Source: Rhizobacter sp. SG703 (GTDB taxonomy: Bacteria > Pseudomonadota > Gammaproteobacteria > Burkholderiales > Burkholderiaceae_C). From it: a DNA stretch of 64,000 bases. The stretch covers positions 404,537 through 468,536 of the forward strand of contig NZ_JAAZQK010000007.1 of assembly GCF_012275445.1 (NCBI RefSeq), written 5' to 3'. The position numbers and the translations under genes were made by a program. The stretch's first letter is position 1. Every line of letters starts with the position of its first letter. Below the pieces are notes generated by a model. The model worked only from the letters and a program-made list of their open reading frames with translations, did not search any database and was not told the DNA's origin. This document shows, one piece after another, positions 8,323-16,618 of the stretch.

Positions 8323-9064
8323 GCAGCACCTCCTCGAGCGCACCGGGCGCTTCGTTGCTGGGCACGAAATGCTGCCACTTCAGCGCGGTGTCGGCGCGGA
8401 AATCGCAGGGATACGGCAGCACGTCCAGCCCGACGCCATGCGCCGCGGCCACCGAACGCGGCAGGTGGATCGCGCTGGTCAGCAGCAACACCCTGCCCTG
8501 CGCGCGCAGGCCGAACTGCCGCTCGCTGAACAGCAGGTTCTCGTGGGTGTTGATGGATTTCGTCTCGACGCCGATCGCCGATGCCGGCACGCCCAGCCGC
8601 TGCGCAGCCGCCGCCATATGCTGCGCGACCGAGTCAGAGCCGTCGGGCAGCGGCGCGCCGGCGAACATCAGCCGGCCGCCGAAGCGCTGGTGCAGCTCGA
8701 CCGCCTTCTCGGTGCGCTCCCAGCTCGGCGCGCCCATCACGACGCGGTAGCCGGTGTCGGTCTTGCGGAACCAGCCGGCCGTGAGCACCAGCATGCGCGG
8801 GCCGTCGGCGCCGGGCAGGGCCTGCAGCTGTGCATCGGTGGGGACCGGCCACCAGGCTTCCAGGTGCGCGAGCAGCGTGTTCGCGGTCGCGGGGATCGAG
8901 ATCGCGTAGACGATGCCCCACAGCAGCGCCAGTGCGTGGCGCCATCGATGCCAGCGGCCCGCCTTCGTGCGGTACGCGCGCCACGTCGCCCAGGCGAGGC
9001 CGAGCAGCACGTACAGCGGCATCGCGAGCAGCAGGTGAACGAGGTCGGTCAGGAGGGAGCGCAT
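8276..9064 (-). CDS. YdcF/ElyC-like DUF218 membrane protein
   Basis: 262 residues. Two N-terminal hydrophobic segments (LVHLLLAMPLYVLLGLAWATW and HALALLWGIVYAISIPATA) are followed by a DUF218 domain: MLVLTAGWFRKTDTGYRVVMGAPSWERTEKAVELHQRFGGRLMFAGAP and later ETKSINTHENLLFSERQFG and VLLLTSAIHLPRSVAAAH. The conserved E-x-x-S-x-N-T-x-E-N and T-x-x-x-H-x-x-R segments are those of the YdcF/SanA fold, linked in other bacteria to envelope polysaccharide or lipid-carrier metabolism. The gene lies in the EPS operon between the deacetylase (112 bases upstream) and the beta-helix gene, which starts inside it. The specific reaction cannot be assigned. Confidence 0.82.
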   Translation of the reverse strand: MRSLLTDLVHLLLAMPLYVLLGLAWATWRAYRTKAGRWHRWRHALALLWGIVYAISIPATANTLLAHLEAWWPVPTDAQLQALPGADGPRMLVLTAGWFRKTDTGYRVVMGAPSWERTEKAVELHQRFGGRLMFAGAPLPDGSDSVAQHMAAAAQRLGVPASAIGVETKSINTHENLLFSERQFGLRAQGRVLLLTSAIHLPRSVAAAHGVGLDVLPYPCDFRADTALKWQHFVPSNEAPGALEEVLHEWLGLAMYALRGWL

Positions 9065-9076
9065 CGCCTCACCGTG

Positions 9077-9164
9077 TCCGTTCGCCCTGAGCTTGTCGAA
9101 GGACCTGAGCCTGTCGGGGGGTGGGTGCCACGGCGCAGGCCTTCGACAAGCTCAGTCCGAACGG
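9077..9164. repeat. Inverted pair of TTCGACAAGCTCAG-type repeats
   Basis: CCGTTCGCCCTGAGCTTGTC-GAAGG (9079-9102) is followed by its near-complement CCTTCGACAAGCTCAGTCC-GAACGG (9140-9164). The two can form a long hairpin in the gap between the deacetylase and the DUF218 gene. The same family occurs in three copies at 21564-21677. It is an interspersed palindromic repeat of a kind common in Burkholderiales genomes. Confidence 0.85.
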
Positions 9165-9181
9165 GCTTGTGTTCGGCCCTG

Positions 9182-10039
9182 TCAGCGGGCGATGTTGAAA
9201 ACCTGGTCCATCCGCCCCCAGCGGAAATCGCCCAGCAGGCGCTCCAGCCGCCCCTCGGTGCGGTGCAGGTTCACGTAGTGGCGAAAGCGCGTCTTCAGTC
9301 CCGGGCCGGGCACGCGCGGCTGCAGCGGGTCGATCTCCCACGGGTGCATGTAGAAGATCGCCGGCGCGCGCTCGTCGCGGTTGAAGCGGTCGATCGCCCA
9401 GCGCGACACGCTGTACGGCGCGAAGCGGAAGTAGCCGCCACCGCCCGCCGGCAGATTGCGCCCGAGCGCACGCACCGTCGTGATCGGCAGCTCGGTCAGC
9501 CCGTCGCGCACCTGGTACGGAAAGCGCGGCGCGTCCGGCATGCCGTAGTGGTCGTGCTGCACCGGGTAGACGCTGGAGCTGTAGACATAGCCGGCTTCCT
9601 TCAGCACGTCGAAGGCCCACAGGTTGTCGGTCCCGATCGAGAAACTCGGCGCACGGTAGCCGATCACCGGCACGCCGGCGATGTCTTCGAGGATGCGCTT
9701 GGCGCGCGTCACGTCCTGCGCGAACGCCTCGCGCGACAGCTCGCTGGCCCGCTGGTGTCCGTAGCCGTGGCTCGCCAGCTCGTGGCCGTCGGCGACGATG
9801 CGGCGCACCACCTGCGGGTAGCGCTCGGCGATCCAGCCGAGCGTGAAGAAGGTGGCCTTCGCGTGGTTGTCGGCAAAGCGGTTCAGCAGCCGGTCGACGT
9901 TCGCCTCGACGCGGCACGGGATCGAATCCCAGCGGTCGCGCGCGATGAACGGCGCCAGCGCGGAGACCTGGAAGTAGTCCTCGACGTCGACGGTCAGCGC
10001 GTTGGTGATCGGGGCGGGGGTCGGATTCGGGATGTTCAT
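9182..10039 (-). CDS. XrtA/PEP-CTERM system polysaccharide deacetylase
   Basis: 285 residues, a NodB-fold deacetylase. Visible: NALTVDVEDYFQVSALAPFI with the catalytic Asp-Asp-like VDVEDYF, FFTLGWIAERYP, the metal-site HELASHGYGHQR (H-x-x-x-H type), IGYRAPSFSIG, and the C-terminal FYMHPWEIDPLQPRVP with the second active-site histidine. The C-terminal extension matches the DUF3473-type tail of exosortase-associated deacetylases. It would remove N-acetyl groups from a secreted polysaccharide. No signal peptide is visible, as is usual for this subgroup. It lies 17 bases downstream of the ATPase/epimerase-like gene. The ATG at 10039 places the VDVEDYF motif at residues 17-23, normal for the family. 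Confidence 0.9.
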   Translation of the reverse strand: MNIPNPTPAPITNALTVDVEDYFQVSALAPFIARDRWDSIPCRVEANVDRLLNRFADNHAKATFFTLGWIAERYPQVVRRIVADGHELASHGYGHQRASELSREAFAQDVTRAKRILEDIAGVPVIGYRAPSFSIGTDNLWAFDVLKEAGYVYSSSVYPVQHDHYGMPDAPRFPYQVRDGLTELPITTVRALGRNLPAGGGGYFRFAPYSVSRWAIDRFNRDERAPAIFYMHPWEIDPLQPRVPGPGLKTRFRHYVNLHRTEGRLERLLGDFRWGRMDQVFNIAR

Positions 10040-10056
10040 CGGCTCGGCACGGACAT

Positions 10057-12204
10057 TCAGCGGACGGATTCGGCAGCGCGCGCGGTCGACACGCGCATCG
10101 ACGCCGGCAACCAGCTGCGCAGGTGCTTGGCGATGCGGCTGGCGGTGCCGCCATCCCAGTACTCGGGCACGTCGACCCGCGTGGATTCGGTCAGCAGGAT
10201 CTCGCGCACGGCCTTCAGCGCCTGCTCGACGTTGCGGCCGACGACGATGCTCGACGGATCGGCCACCGGCATGCCGCTGCGGTCGTTGCCGAGCGTGATG
10301 CTGCGCACGCCGAGCGTCACCGCTTCCTCGACCAGCTCGCCTTCGCTGCCGGCGATCAGGCAGCGCGCCTGCTGCAGCAGCCCGATCTCTTCGAGGTAGC
10401 CCTGCGCCGGCATCACGATGACGCCGGAATCGGCCAGCCGCGCCTCCTGCCCGGTGGATTTCAACGCGACCAGCGCATCCTCGCGCAGCGGCCACACCAG
10501 CGGCAGCTCGCGGCCCAGCGTCGCGAGCATCGGCAGCAGCTCGTCCATGGCCTTGGGCTGCAGCGCGAGGCTCACCAGCCCGAAGCCGCGCGGGTCGTTC
10601 AGCACCACCGGCGACAGCTTGGCGCGGGCGAACGATTCGAGCGGCGGCACCGCATGCGGCAGCCCGAAGTGCAGCAGGTTGGCCGCGAGGCTGCCGACGC
10701 AATGCACCCGGTCCGACGGGATGCCTTCGCGGTACAGCGTGTAGTAGGTCAGCAGCTTGTTGGTGTAGAGCGCGTCGGCCACGCGGTCGATCAGCACGCC
10801 GTTCATCTCGGCGCTGCTGCCGCCGCCGGTGCTGCGCTGGCCGGCGTCGAGCCGAAGCACCGGCACGCCGCGCTTGTTGGCGAGCAGCGTGCACATCAGC
10901 ACCGCATCCGATTTGCCGACCGCCAGCACCGCGCTCGGCATGAACTCGGCCAGCACCTCGTCGAAGCGCGTCAGCGCCGCGGCCGAACCGTGCGCGACGC
11001 CGATCGAGCCGATGCCGAGGTGGATCTCCATCTTCGGCAGCGGCAGCACCGCGGCGCCGGCCGCACCGATCGCCAGGCCCTCTTCGGTGCCCGGCTGCAC
11101 CGCCATCACCGGCGGCAGGTCGCCGTACTCTTCGAGCACGCGCGACAGCGCGCCGATCTTCAGGAAATCGGTGCGGGTGTCGACCACGCACAGCAGCGGG
11201 CGCTGCAGCTTGCTGCCGCTGCGCGAGCGCTGCACCACGCCGAGGCTCGCGTTGCTGCCGATGCCGCTGCCGGCCGCGCCGAAATCGACCGCGGCGTCCA
11301 GCACCGGCATCGACGGGTTCGGCGGGATCGTCACGTCGGGCCGGCCGGGATGGGCCACGCTCGACATCAGCATCGGCACGTCGGCCAGTTCGCCGATCTC
11401 GCTGCGCAGCTCGCCGGCGGTCTGGTCGACCGTCTCGGCCGCGATCGCGTCCTTGCCCGACAGGAAGGCCGCGAGGAACAGCCGGTTGCACAGCCGGTTG
11501 ATGCGGCGCGGCACGCCGCCGGTCCAGCGGTGGATCGCATCGAACGCGTCGTCGCTGAACGACGGCGAATCCTTCCAGCCGACGCGGTGCAGCCGGTGCT
11601 CGATGTAGGCGCGCGTCTCGGTCTGGTCGAGCGGGCCGAGGTGGCACGACGCGATCACGCGCTGGCGAAGCTGCTCCATCGACTTCGATTGCAGCAGCGT
11701 GCGCAGCTCGGGCTGGCCGATCAGGAAGCTCTGCAGCAGCGCATGGTTGCCGAGCTGGAAGTTCGACAGCATGCGCAGCTCTTCGACCGCCTCGTGCTTC
11801 AGGTTCTGTGCCTCGTCGACGATCAGCAGCGCGCGCCGGCCCTTCGCGGCCAGCGCGGTCAGGAAGCCTTCGAGGCTCGCGATCAGGTGCGCCTTCGACG
11901 CCCCGGCGGTCGGCACGCCGTAGGCGGTCAGGATGGCGCGCAGCAGGTCGCCCGATTCGAGCTGGGTGCTGACCACCTGCGCCGCCACGACGTTGTCGGC
12001 GTCCAGCCCTTCGAGCAGCGTGCGCACCAGCGTGGTCTTGCCCGCGCCGATCTCGCCGGTGACGATGATGAAGCCCTCGCCCTGGTGCACGCCGAACTTC
12101 AGGTAGGCCAGCGCATTGCTGTGGCCGCGGCTGTCGAAATAGAACGCCGGGTCCGGGTTCAGCTGGAAGGGTGGGCCGCTGAGGCCGAAATGGGACTCGT
12201 ACAT
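10057..12204 (-). CDS. XrtA-associated AAA ATPase fused to a degenerate UDP-GlcNAc 2-epimerase-like domain
   Basis: 715 residues. Residues 1-275 are the ExeA-like AAA ATPase found in PEP-CTERM EPS clusters (opening MYESHFGLSGPPFQLNPDP; Walker A GEIGAGKT 50-57; Walker B LLIVDEAQ 126-133; sensor region TGGVPRRINRLCNRL). After a linker (about 276-335), residues 336-695 follow the WecB/non-hydrolysing UDP-GlcNAc 2-epimerase fold: VVDTRTDFLKIGAL, HLGIGS, VLRLDAGQRS, AEMNGVLIDRVADALY, GIPSDRVHCVGS, LIAGSEGELVEEAVTLGV and a terminal DGGTASRIAKHL. Several catalytic positions are altered (the HGD aspartate is Lys 431, the VEAG glutamate is Asp, and the GHR histidine is missing), so the domain may bind rather than convert sugar nucleotide. 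Normal family ATPases are about half this length. Confidence 0.85.
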   Translation of the reverse strand: MYESHFGLSGPPFQLNPDPAFYFDSRGHSNALAYLKFGVHQGEGFIIVTGEIGAGKTTLVRTLLEGLDADNVVAAQVVSTQLESGDLLRAILTAYGVPTAGASKAHLIASLEGFLTALAAKGRRALLIVDEAQNLKHEAVEELRMLSNFQLGNHALLQSFLIGQPELRTLLQSKSMEQLRQRVIASCHLGPLDQTETRAYIEHRLHRVGWKDSPSFSDDAFDAIHRWTGGVPRRINRLCNRLFLAAFLSGKDAIAAETVDQTAGELRSEIGELADVPMLMSSVAHPGRPDVTIPPNPSMPVLDAAVDFGAAGSGIGSNASLGVVQRSRSGSKLQRPLLCVVDTRTDFLKIGALSRVLEEYGDLPPVMAVQPGTEEGLAIGAAGAAVLPLPKMEIHLGIGSIGVAHGSAAALTRFDEVLAEFMPSAVLAVGKSDAVLMCTLLANKRGVPVLRLDAGQRSTGGGSSAEMNGVLIDRVADALYTNKLLTYYTLYREGIPSDRVHCVGSLAANLLHFGLPHAVPPLESFARAKLSPVVLNDPRGFGLVSLALQPKAMDELLPMLATLGRELPLVWPLREDALVALKSTGQEARLADSGVIVMPAQGYLEEIGLLQQARCLIAGSEGELVEEAVTLGVRSITLGNDRSGMPVADPSSIVVGRNVEQALKAVREILLTESTRVDVPEYWDGGTASRIAKHLRSWLPASMRVSTARAAESVR

Positions 12205-12211
12205 GGGAGGT

Positions 12212-13828
12212 TTAAAACTTGTAGCGCAGCCCGGCGTAGATGGCCGTCTCGCCGTCGAGATCGACCGAGGTCAGCGTCGTGCTGTTGGATTTGACGGTGA
12301 GACGGCGCGCGCCGACGGTGGCCGTGGTGTGCGGCGACAGCGTGCGCGAGCCCTCGACGCGCAGCGAATACTGCGTCGTGTAGCGGCCGAGGTTGGTGCC
12401 GCCCAGCCCTTCGATGCGCGAGCCGTCGCCGATCACCGTCAGCGTGGTCAGCGGCCCGAGCTTGTAGTCCCAGCCGAGCGACGCCGATTTCTGCTCGGTG
12501 TCGTACGACGGGTCGGGGATGTTGGTCTGGCCGGCCATCTGCAGCGCCTGCTGCTTCAGGTAGCCGACCTGCAGGTAGATGCGGTTGCGCCGGCCTTGCA
12601 ACGCGGCCTGGAAGCCGGCGCTCTCGCGCAGCTGCGCCACCACCGAATACAGTGCGGCCGGGTTGATGCCGCCGCCCACCGGCACCGGCGACGCGCTGCC
12701 GGGCGGCAGCACGCTGTTGTCCGGGATGCCCTGGCTCGACACCGTGCGGCTGGCCTGCAGGCCGATCGTCGTGGTCGCCGAGTTGTGGGCGTAGACGGCG
12801 TCCCAGCCGTTGCCGAAGTAGCGGTGCTCGACCGTCACGCGCAGGTTGCTGCGCTCGTCGGGCCGCCAGGTCACGCGGCCGCCGTACAGCGTGTCGGTCG
12901 GCGTGTCCGCCAGCAGCGAGGTCTTCTCGCGCCCGCCGACGATGCCCAGCACCAGCTGCGGCTGCGGTTGCCAGTTCAGCCACAGCCGCGCCTCGCGCGT
13001 GCTGAGCGTCTGGCCCTGCGTGAAGTCGTCGCTCTCGTCGTGCGCCTTGATTTCGATCTGCAGCCCGAAGCTGCGCGGCGCGCGCTCGTACGAAACGATC
13101 TTGTCCAGGCCCTTGGTGGTTCGGGTCTGCTTGGTCAGGAAGTCGGTGATCCGCGCATGCGTGTAGTCGACGCGCGCCAGCATCGAATCGAGCTCGTTGA
13201 AGCGGTGCATCAGGTACGGGCTCAGCTCGTAGCGGCGGCGCGGCTCCAGCTTGTACGAGGTGGCGGCTTCCGGGCGCGTCGCGTACGGGTCGTCGAAGGT
13301 CGGGTCGATGCGGTACCAGGCGTCGAAGTAGGCCCAGTCCTCGACCAGCTTCGACGCGAGGTCGACGCGGGCGCGCGGCAGCAGCCGCGCCGGCTGGCTG
13401 TCGTTCAGGTAGCTCAGCCCGCTGACGGCCGCATTGCCGCTCAGCGTGATGCGCGGACCGCGACGCTCGAACACCACCGACGGCTGCACCTCGAGCACCG
13501 TGTCGCTCTGCTTGACGCCGAGGTCGGGCGTCGCGTTGTCGGTGTGGACCAGCCGCGAATCGATCGCGAACTGCACGCGCGTGGCCGGCGGCGGGCCGGC
13601 CGGGGCCGACGCCGCGGCGGCGGCCGACGGCGCCGAGATGCTGCCGAACGCGCCGGTGCCGGCCGGTGCGGCGGTGGCGGCCGTGCCCGGCGTGCCGGGT
13701 GCCACCACCGGTGCGCCGGCGTACTGCCCCCACGCGCCGAACGCGCAGCCCAGCAGCGGCGCTGCCAGCAGGGCACGGGCGGGGCCGGTGGGGCCGGTGG
13801 GGCGGAGGATCCGTCGGCTGGCGCGCAC
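12212..13828 (-). CDS. PEP-CTERM/XrtA-associated outer-membrane beta-barrel protein (TIGR03016-like)
   Basis: 538 residues: a signal peptide (RALLAAPLLGCAFGAWGQ), an Ala/Pro/Gly-rich stretch, then a long series of alternating beta-strands typical of a large outer-membrane barrel, ending in the classic aromatic terminus YAGLRYKF. The mature start (VQFAIDSRLVHTDNATPDLGVKQSDTVLEVQPSVV) fits the hypothetical outer-membrane protein found with EPS genes in exosortase systems, proposed to help polymer reach the surface. The frame has no ATG at the right place; GTG at 13828, five bases after the kinase stop, gives a good signal peptide. It lies 7 bases upstream of the ATPase gene. Confidence 0.82.
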   Translation of the reverse strand: MRASRRILRPTGPTGPARALLAAPLLGCAFGAWGQYAGAPVVAPGTPGTAATAAPAGTGAFGSISAPSAAAAASAPAGPPPATRVQFAIDSRLVHTDNATPDLGVKQSDTVLEVQPSVVFERRGPRITLSGNAAVSGLSYLNDSQPARLLPRARVDLASKLVEDWAYFDAWYRIDPTFDDPYATRPEAATSYKLEPRRRYELSPYLMHRFNELDSMLARVDYTHARITDFLTKQTRTTKGLDKIVSYERAPRSFGLQIEIKAHDESDDFTQGQTLSTREARLWLNWQPQPQLVLGIVGGREKTSLLADTPTDTLYGGRVTWRPDERSNLRVTVEHRYFGNGWDAVYAHNSATTTIGLQASRTVSSQGIPDNSVLPPGSASPVPVGGGINPAALYSVVAQLRESAGFQAALQGRRNRIYLQVGYLKQQALQMAGQTNIPDPSYDTEQKSASLGWDYKLGPLTTLTVIGDGSRIEGLGGTNLGRYTTQYSLRVEGSRTLSPHTTATVGARRLTVKSNSTTLTSVDLDGETAIYAGLRYKF

Positions 13829-13833
13829 GTCGT

Positions 13834-14820
13834 TCAAGTCCGGCGGTATTGAGGGTAGCGTTCGTAGCCGGCCGACGCACGCTGGCTGGTGGCCTTGTTC
13901 AGCACGCACCACACGGTCTCGCAGGCCTCGACATCGGCGAACGCGCGCGCGACCGAACTCTGCGCGGTCTTCTGCGCCTGCACCACCATCAGCACCTGGC
14001 CCATGCGGGCGGCCAGCACGCGCGATTCGCTGGTGGCCAGCAGCGGCGGGCCGTCGAAGATCACGATGCGGTCCGAGTAGCGATCGGCCAGGTCGGCCAG
14101 CAGCCGTTCCATCGCGACGCTGGCCAGCAGCTCGGTCGACTGGTCGGTCGGACGGCCGGCCGGCAGCAGCGACAGCTTCGGGATGTTGGTGCGCATCAGC
14201 ACCTCGGACAGGTCGAGCGACGGCTTGGTCAGCACGTCCAGCATGCCGAGTTCGGCCTCGACGCCCAGGCGCGACATCACCGACGGCCGCACCACGTCGG
14301 CATCGACCAGCAGCACCGAATGGTCGACCTCCATCGCGATGCTCATCGCGAGGTTGATCGCGTTGTAGGTCTTGCCCTCGCCCGGCAGCGCGCTGGTCAC
14401 GAAGATCAGGTTGCCGCCGGCCTTGCCGGCCTCGCGGGCCGCCTGCGCATGCTCGATGATCGGCCGCTTGACGGCGCGCAGCTCCTCGGCGAGGCCCATG
14501 CGCGGATCGTCCGGCGTCAGGTAACCTTCGGCCGCGAGGCGGCGCAGGTCGATCTGCACCTCGCGCGAGCGGGCGTTGGTCGGCGCGCGGTCGGCGCGCG
14601 TCGGCCGGGCGACGGTGCGCGGCGCGAGCTCGATGGGTTCGGCGACCGGGGTGCGTGCAGCCGGTGCCTGCGGCGCGAGGCCGGCCGGCAGCGTCGCGGT
14701 GCCGGCGCCAGTGACAGGACCGAAGCCGGGCTCGGTGGCGTTCGGCGCCCAGCTCGGCACGTCGATGCCGGCGCGGCGCAGTTCCTCGAGGCGACGGGTG
14801 GCTTGTTCGATGATGCTCAT
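13834..14820 (-). CDS. Tyrosine autokinase of the BY-kinase (CpsD/CapB) family, XrtA-associated
   Basis: 328 residues, cytosolic. A variable Pro/Ala-rich N-terminus precedes the P-loop kinase: Walker A ALPGEGKT (144-151), Walker A' LLVDADVVRP (170-179), and Walker B IVIFDGPPLL. The C-terminus carries the expected tyrosine cluster (SAGYERYPQYRR). BY-kinases cycle between phosphorylated and free forms and control the oligomeric Wzz-like partner, setting polymer length and export. The partner is encoded directly upstream (14987-16543), as separate polypeptides in proteobacterial PEP-CTERM clusters. The gap between the two genes (14821-14986) holds a GC-rich hairpin element. Confidence 0.9.
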   Translation of the reverse strand: MSIIEQATRRLEELRRAGIDVPSWAPNATEPGFGPVTGAGTATLPAGLAPQAPAARTPVAEPIELAPRTVARPTRADRAPTNARSREVQIDLRRLAAEGYLTPDDPRMGLAEELRAVKRPIIEHAQAAREAGKAGGNLIFVTSALPGEGKTYNAINLAMSIAMEVDHSVLLVDADVVRPSVMSRLGVEAELGMLDVLTKPSLDLSEVLMRTNIPKLSLLPAGRPTDQSTELLASVAMERLLADLADRYSDRIVIFDGPPLLATSESRVLAARMGQVLMVVQAQKTAQSSVARAFADVEACETVWCVLNKATSQRASAGYERYPQYRRT

Positions 14821-14903
14821 GATGAGGCAGTGATCCGGGTTTCAATCGACCAGTTCGACCCGGCTGACCCACGCGGCGCAAGCCGCCGTGGCCATCCAGC
14901 GGA

Positions 14904-14980
14904 CGCCGCGGAACCGCCTTCGCCGGGCCGCTGGCGGCGCCCCCTGGAGGGGGAGACGCCGAAGGCGTTTCGGGGGTGGT
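14904..14980. repeat. GC-rich intergenic hairpin element (copy 1)
   Basis: A palindromic block between the chain-length gene and the kinase gene. Read on the minus strand it runs ACCCCCGAAACGCC-TTCGGCGTCTCCCCCTCC-AGGGGGCGCCGCCAGCGG-CCCGGCGAAGGCGGTTCCGCGG. The same architecture recurs between ugpB and ugpA at 27496-27576. It could act as an internal attenuator or as a transcript-stabilising hairpin inside the operon. Confidence 0.65.
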
Positions 14981-14986
14981 CCATGT

Positions 14987-16543
14987 CTAGTGGGGCTGGA
15001 TGCCGCCGGCGAGCAGGACGATCCAGGTCACGTTCAGGGCCATGAACACCACCATCGCGCCGGACAGGCGGATGAGGTCGAAGCGCTGCGCGCGCTCGGC
15101 GGCCAGCGACAGATGGCGCGACACGGTACCCAGCACCGGGCGCTTCGCGAAGGCCTGCAGCGCCTCCTGCGTGTCGAAGGTCGGGTAGAGCTTGCCCATG
15201 CCGAACGCGGCCGCGCCGCCGGCGGCCAGCGCGAGGATCATCGCGACCACCGCGAGCACGGTGCGGTCCGGGAACGCGGCCTTGGCCGGCACGCGCGGCG
15301 GCTCGACGAGGCGGTACTCGGCCATGCTCTTCGACTGGTCGATCTTCAGGCCGAGCGACGCCGCCTCGCGGCGCGACACCAGCATGTCGTACTGCTTGCG
15401 CATGATGTCGTAGTCGCGGTTCAGCTGTGCCAGTTCGGCCTCGGCCTGCGGCACGCGGCTCGCGGTGGCCTTGACCTGGTCGAGGCGCTCCTGCTGGCCG
15501 CCGAGCTGGCTGCGCAGCGACGCGACATTGGCTTCGGCCTCGGCCAGCGCAATGCGCAGGCGCTGGTACACCGGGTTCGACGACGCGACGCGGCCGCCGT
15601 TCTTGGCCGCCGCCTTCGCGCGCTCGGCCTCCTGCTGGCGCTTCTGCGCCTCCAGCTGGCCGATCATCCGGCGCGCCGCGACCACGTCGGGGTGCGCATC
15701 GGTGTAGCGGCGCAGCAGGTCGTCGAGCGAGCGGCGTTGCGCATCCAGGCGCGAATCGATCTCGGTCTGCATCGCCATCGGCACCGCCGGCGTCGGGGCA
15801 TCGACAGCCACGTTCGGCTCTTCGTTCGACAGCTCTCGCTTCAAGGCATCGCGCGACTGCTCGGCGGCGGCCAACGTCATGCGCAGCTTGCCGACTTCGT
15901 CGGTCAGCGCCGACATGCGGGCGAAGTAGTCCTGGCCCGACACGCCGGAGACGCCGAAGTTGCGCAGCTTGAAGTCCTTCACGCGGTTCTCTGCCTCGAC
16001 CAGCTTGACCTCGTAGGCCTTGATCTGCTCGTCGATGAAGCGGCTCGCGTCCTGCGAGTCGCGCTGCTTCGAGTCGTTGCCGGAATCGATGAACAGGTTG
16101 ACCAGCCCGTCGACCACCGCCTTCGCGCGGTTCGGGTCGCCGTCGCGGTAGCTGATCAGGTACAGGTTGCCGCCGCTGTGCTCGATCTTGATGCGCGCGC
16201 TCAGGCGGTCGATCGCCTGTTCGCGCTTCAGGTCGGTCAGCGTGCCCAGGCCGACGCCCGGGTCGCTCATCAGGCGCTCGATGTTCGGGCGCGACAGCAG
16301 CGTCTTCGCGAGCATGCGCACCTGCTGGTCGAGATCGGGCTGGAACGCGAGGCCGGCCATCAGCGGCTTCAGCACCGACTGGGTGTCGACGAACAGCTTC
16401 GCGGTGGCTTCGTAGCGGTTGGGGATCACCCACACCAGCAGCGCCAGAACGACGGCGGTGGCCCAGGCGACGGCCACCGCCAGCCAGCGGCGCTGCCAGA
16501 TCGTGCGCAGCACGATCGAGATCTGACGGGTCAACTCATTCAT
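14987..16543 (-). CDS. XrtA system polysaccharide chain-length determinant (Wzz/PCP family)
   Basis: 518 residues. One N-terminal transmembrane segment (RWLAVAVAWATAVVLALLVWVIPNRYEATAKLFVDT) is followed by the Wzz domain. A long periplasmic region then shows heptad-rich coiled coil (about residues 170-370, e.g. EAQKRQQEAERAKAAAKNGG and LGGQQERLDQVKATASRVPQAEAEL). The C-terminal PCP motif (LVEPPRVPAKAAFPDR) leads into a membrane segment (TVLAVVAMILALAAGGAAAFGMGK) and a further C-terminal hydrophobic helix. It controls polymer length with the BY-kinase encoded next. Length and topology match the TIGR03007 group of PEP-CTERM loci. Confidence 0.9.
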   Translation of the reverse strand: MNELTRQISIVLRTIWQRRWLAVAVAWATAVVLALLVWVIPNRYEATAKLFVDTQSVLKPLMAGLAFQPDLDQQVRMLAKTLLSRPNIERLMSDPGVGLGTLTDLKREQAIDRLSARIKIEHSGGNLYLISYRDGDPNRAKAVVDGLVNLFIDSGNDSKQRDSQDASRFIDEQIKAYEVKLVEAENRVKDFKLRNFGVSGVSGQDYFARMSALTDEVGKLRMTLAAAEQSRDALKRELSNEEPNVAVDAPTPAVPMAMQTEIDSRLDAQRRSLDDLLRRYTDAHPDVVAARRMIGQLEAQKRQQEAERAKAAAKNGGRVASSNPVYQRLRIALAEAEANVASLRSQLGGQQERLDQVKATASRVPQAEAELAQLNRDYDIMRKQYDMLVSRREAASLGLKIDQSKSMAEYRLVEPPRVPAKAAFPDRTVLAVVAMILALAAGGAAAFGMGKLYPTFDTQEALQAFAKRPVLGTVSRHLSLAAERAQRFDLIRLSGAMVVFMALNVTWIVLLAGGIQPH

Positions 16544-16618
16544 CTTGAAGCTTCTGGAGGGGCCGGCGACCTGCGGGGCCGGGCGTCGGCGGAATGGCCC
16601 CGGTCGGAACCGGATCGA

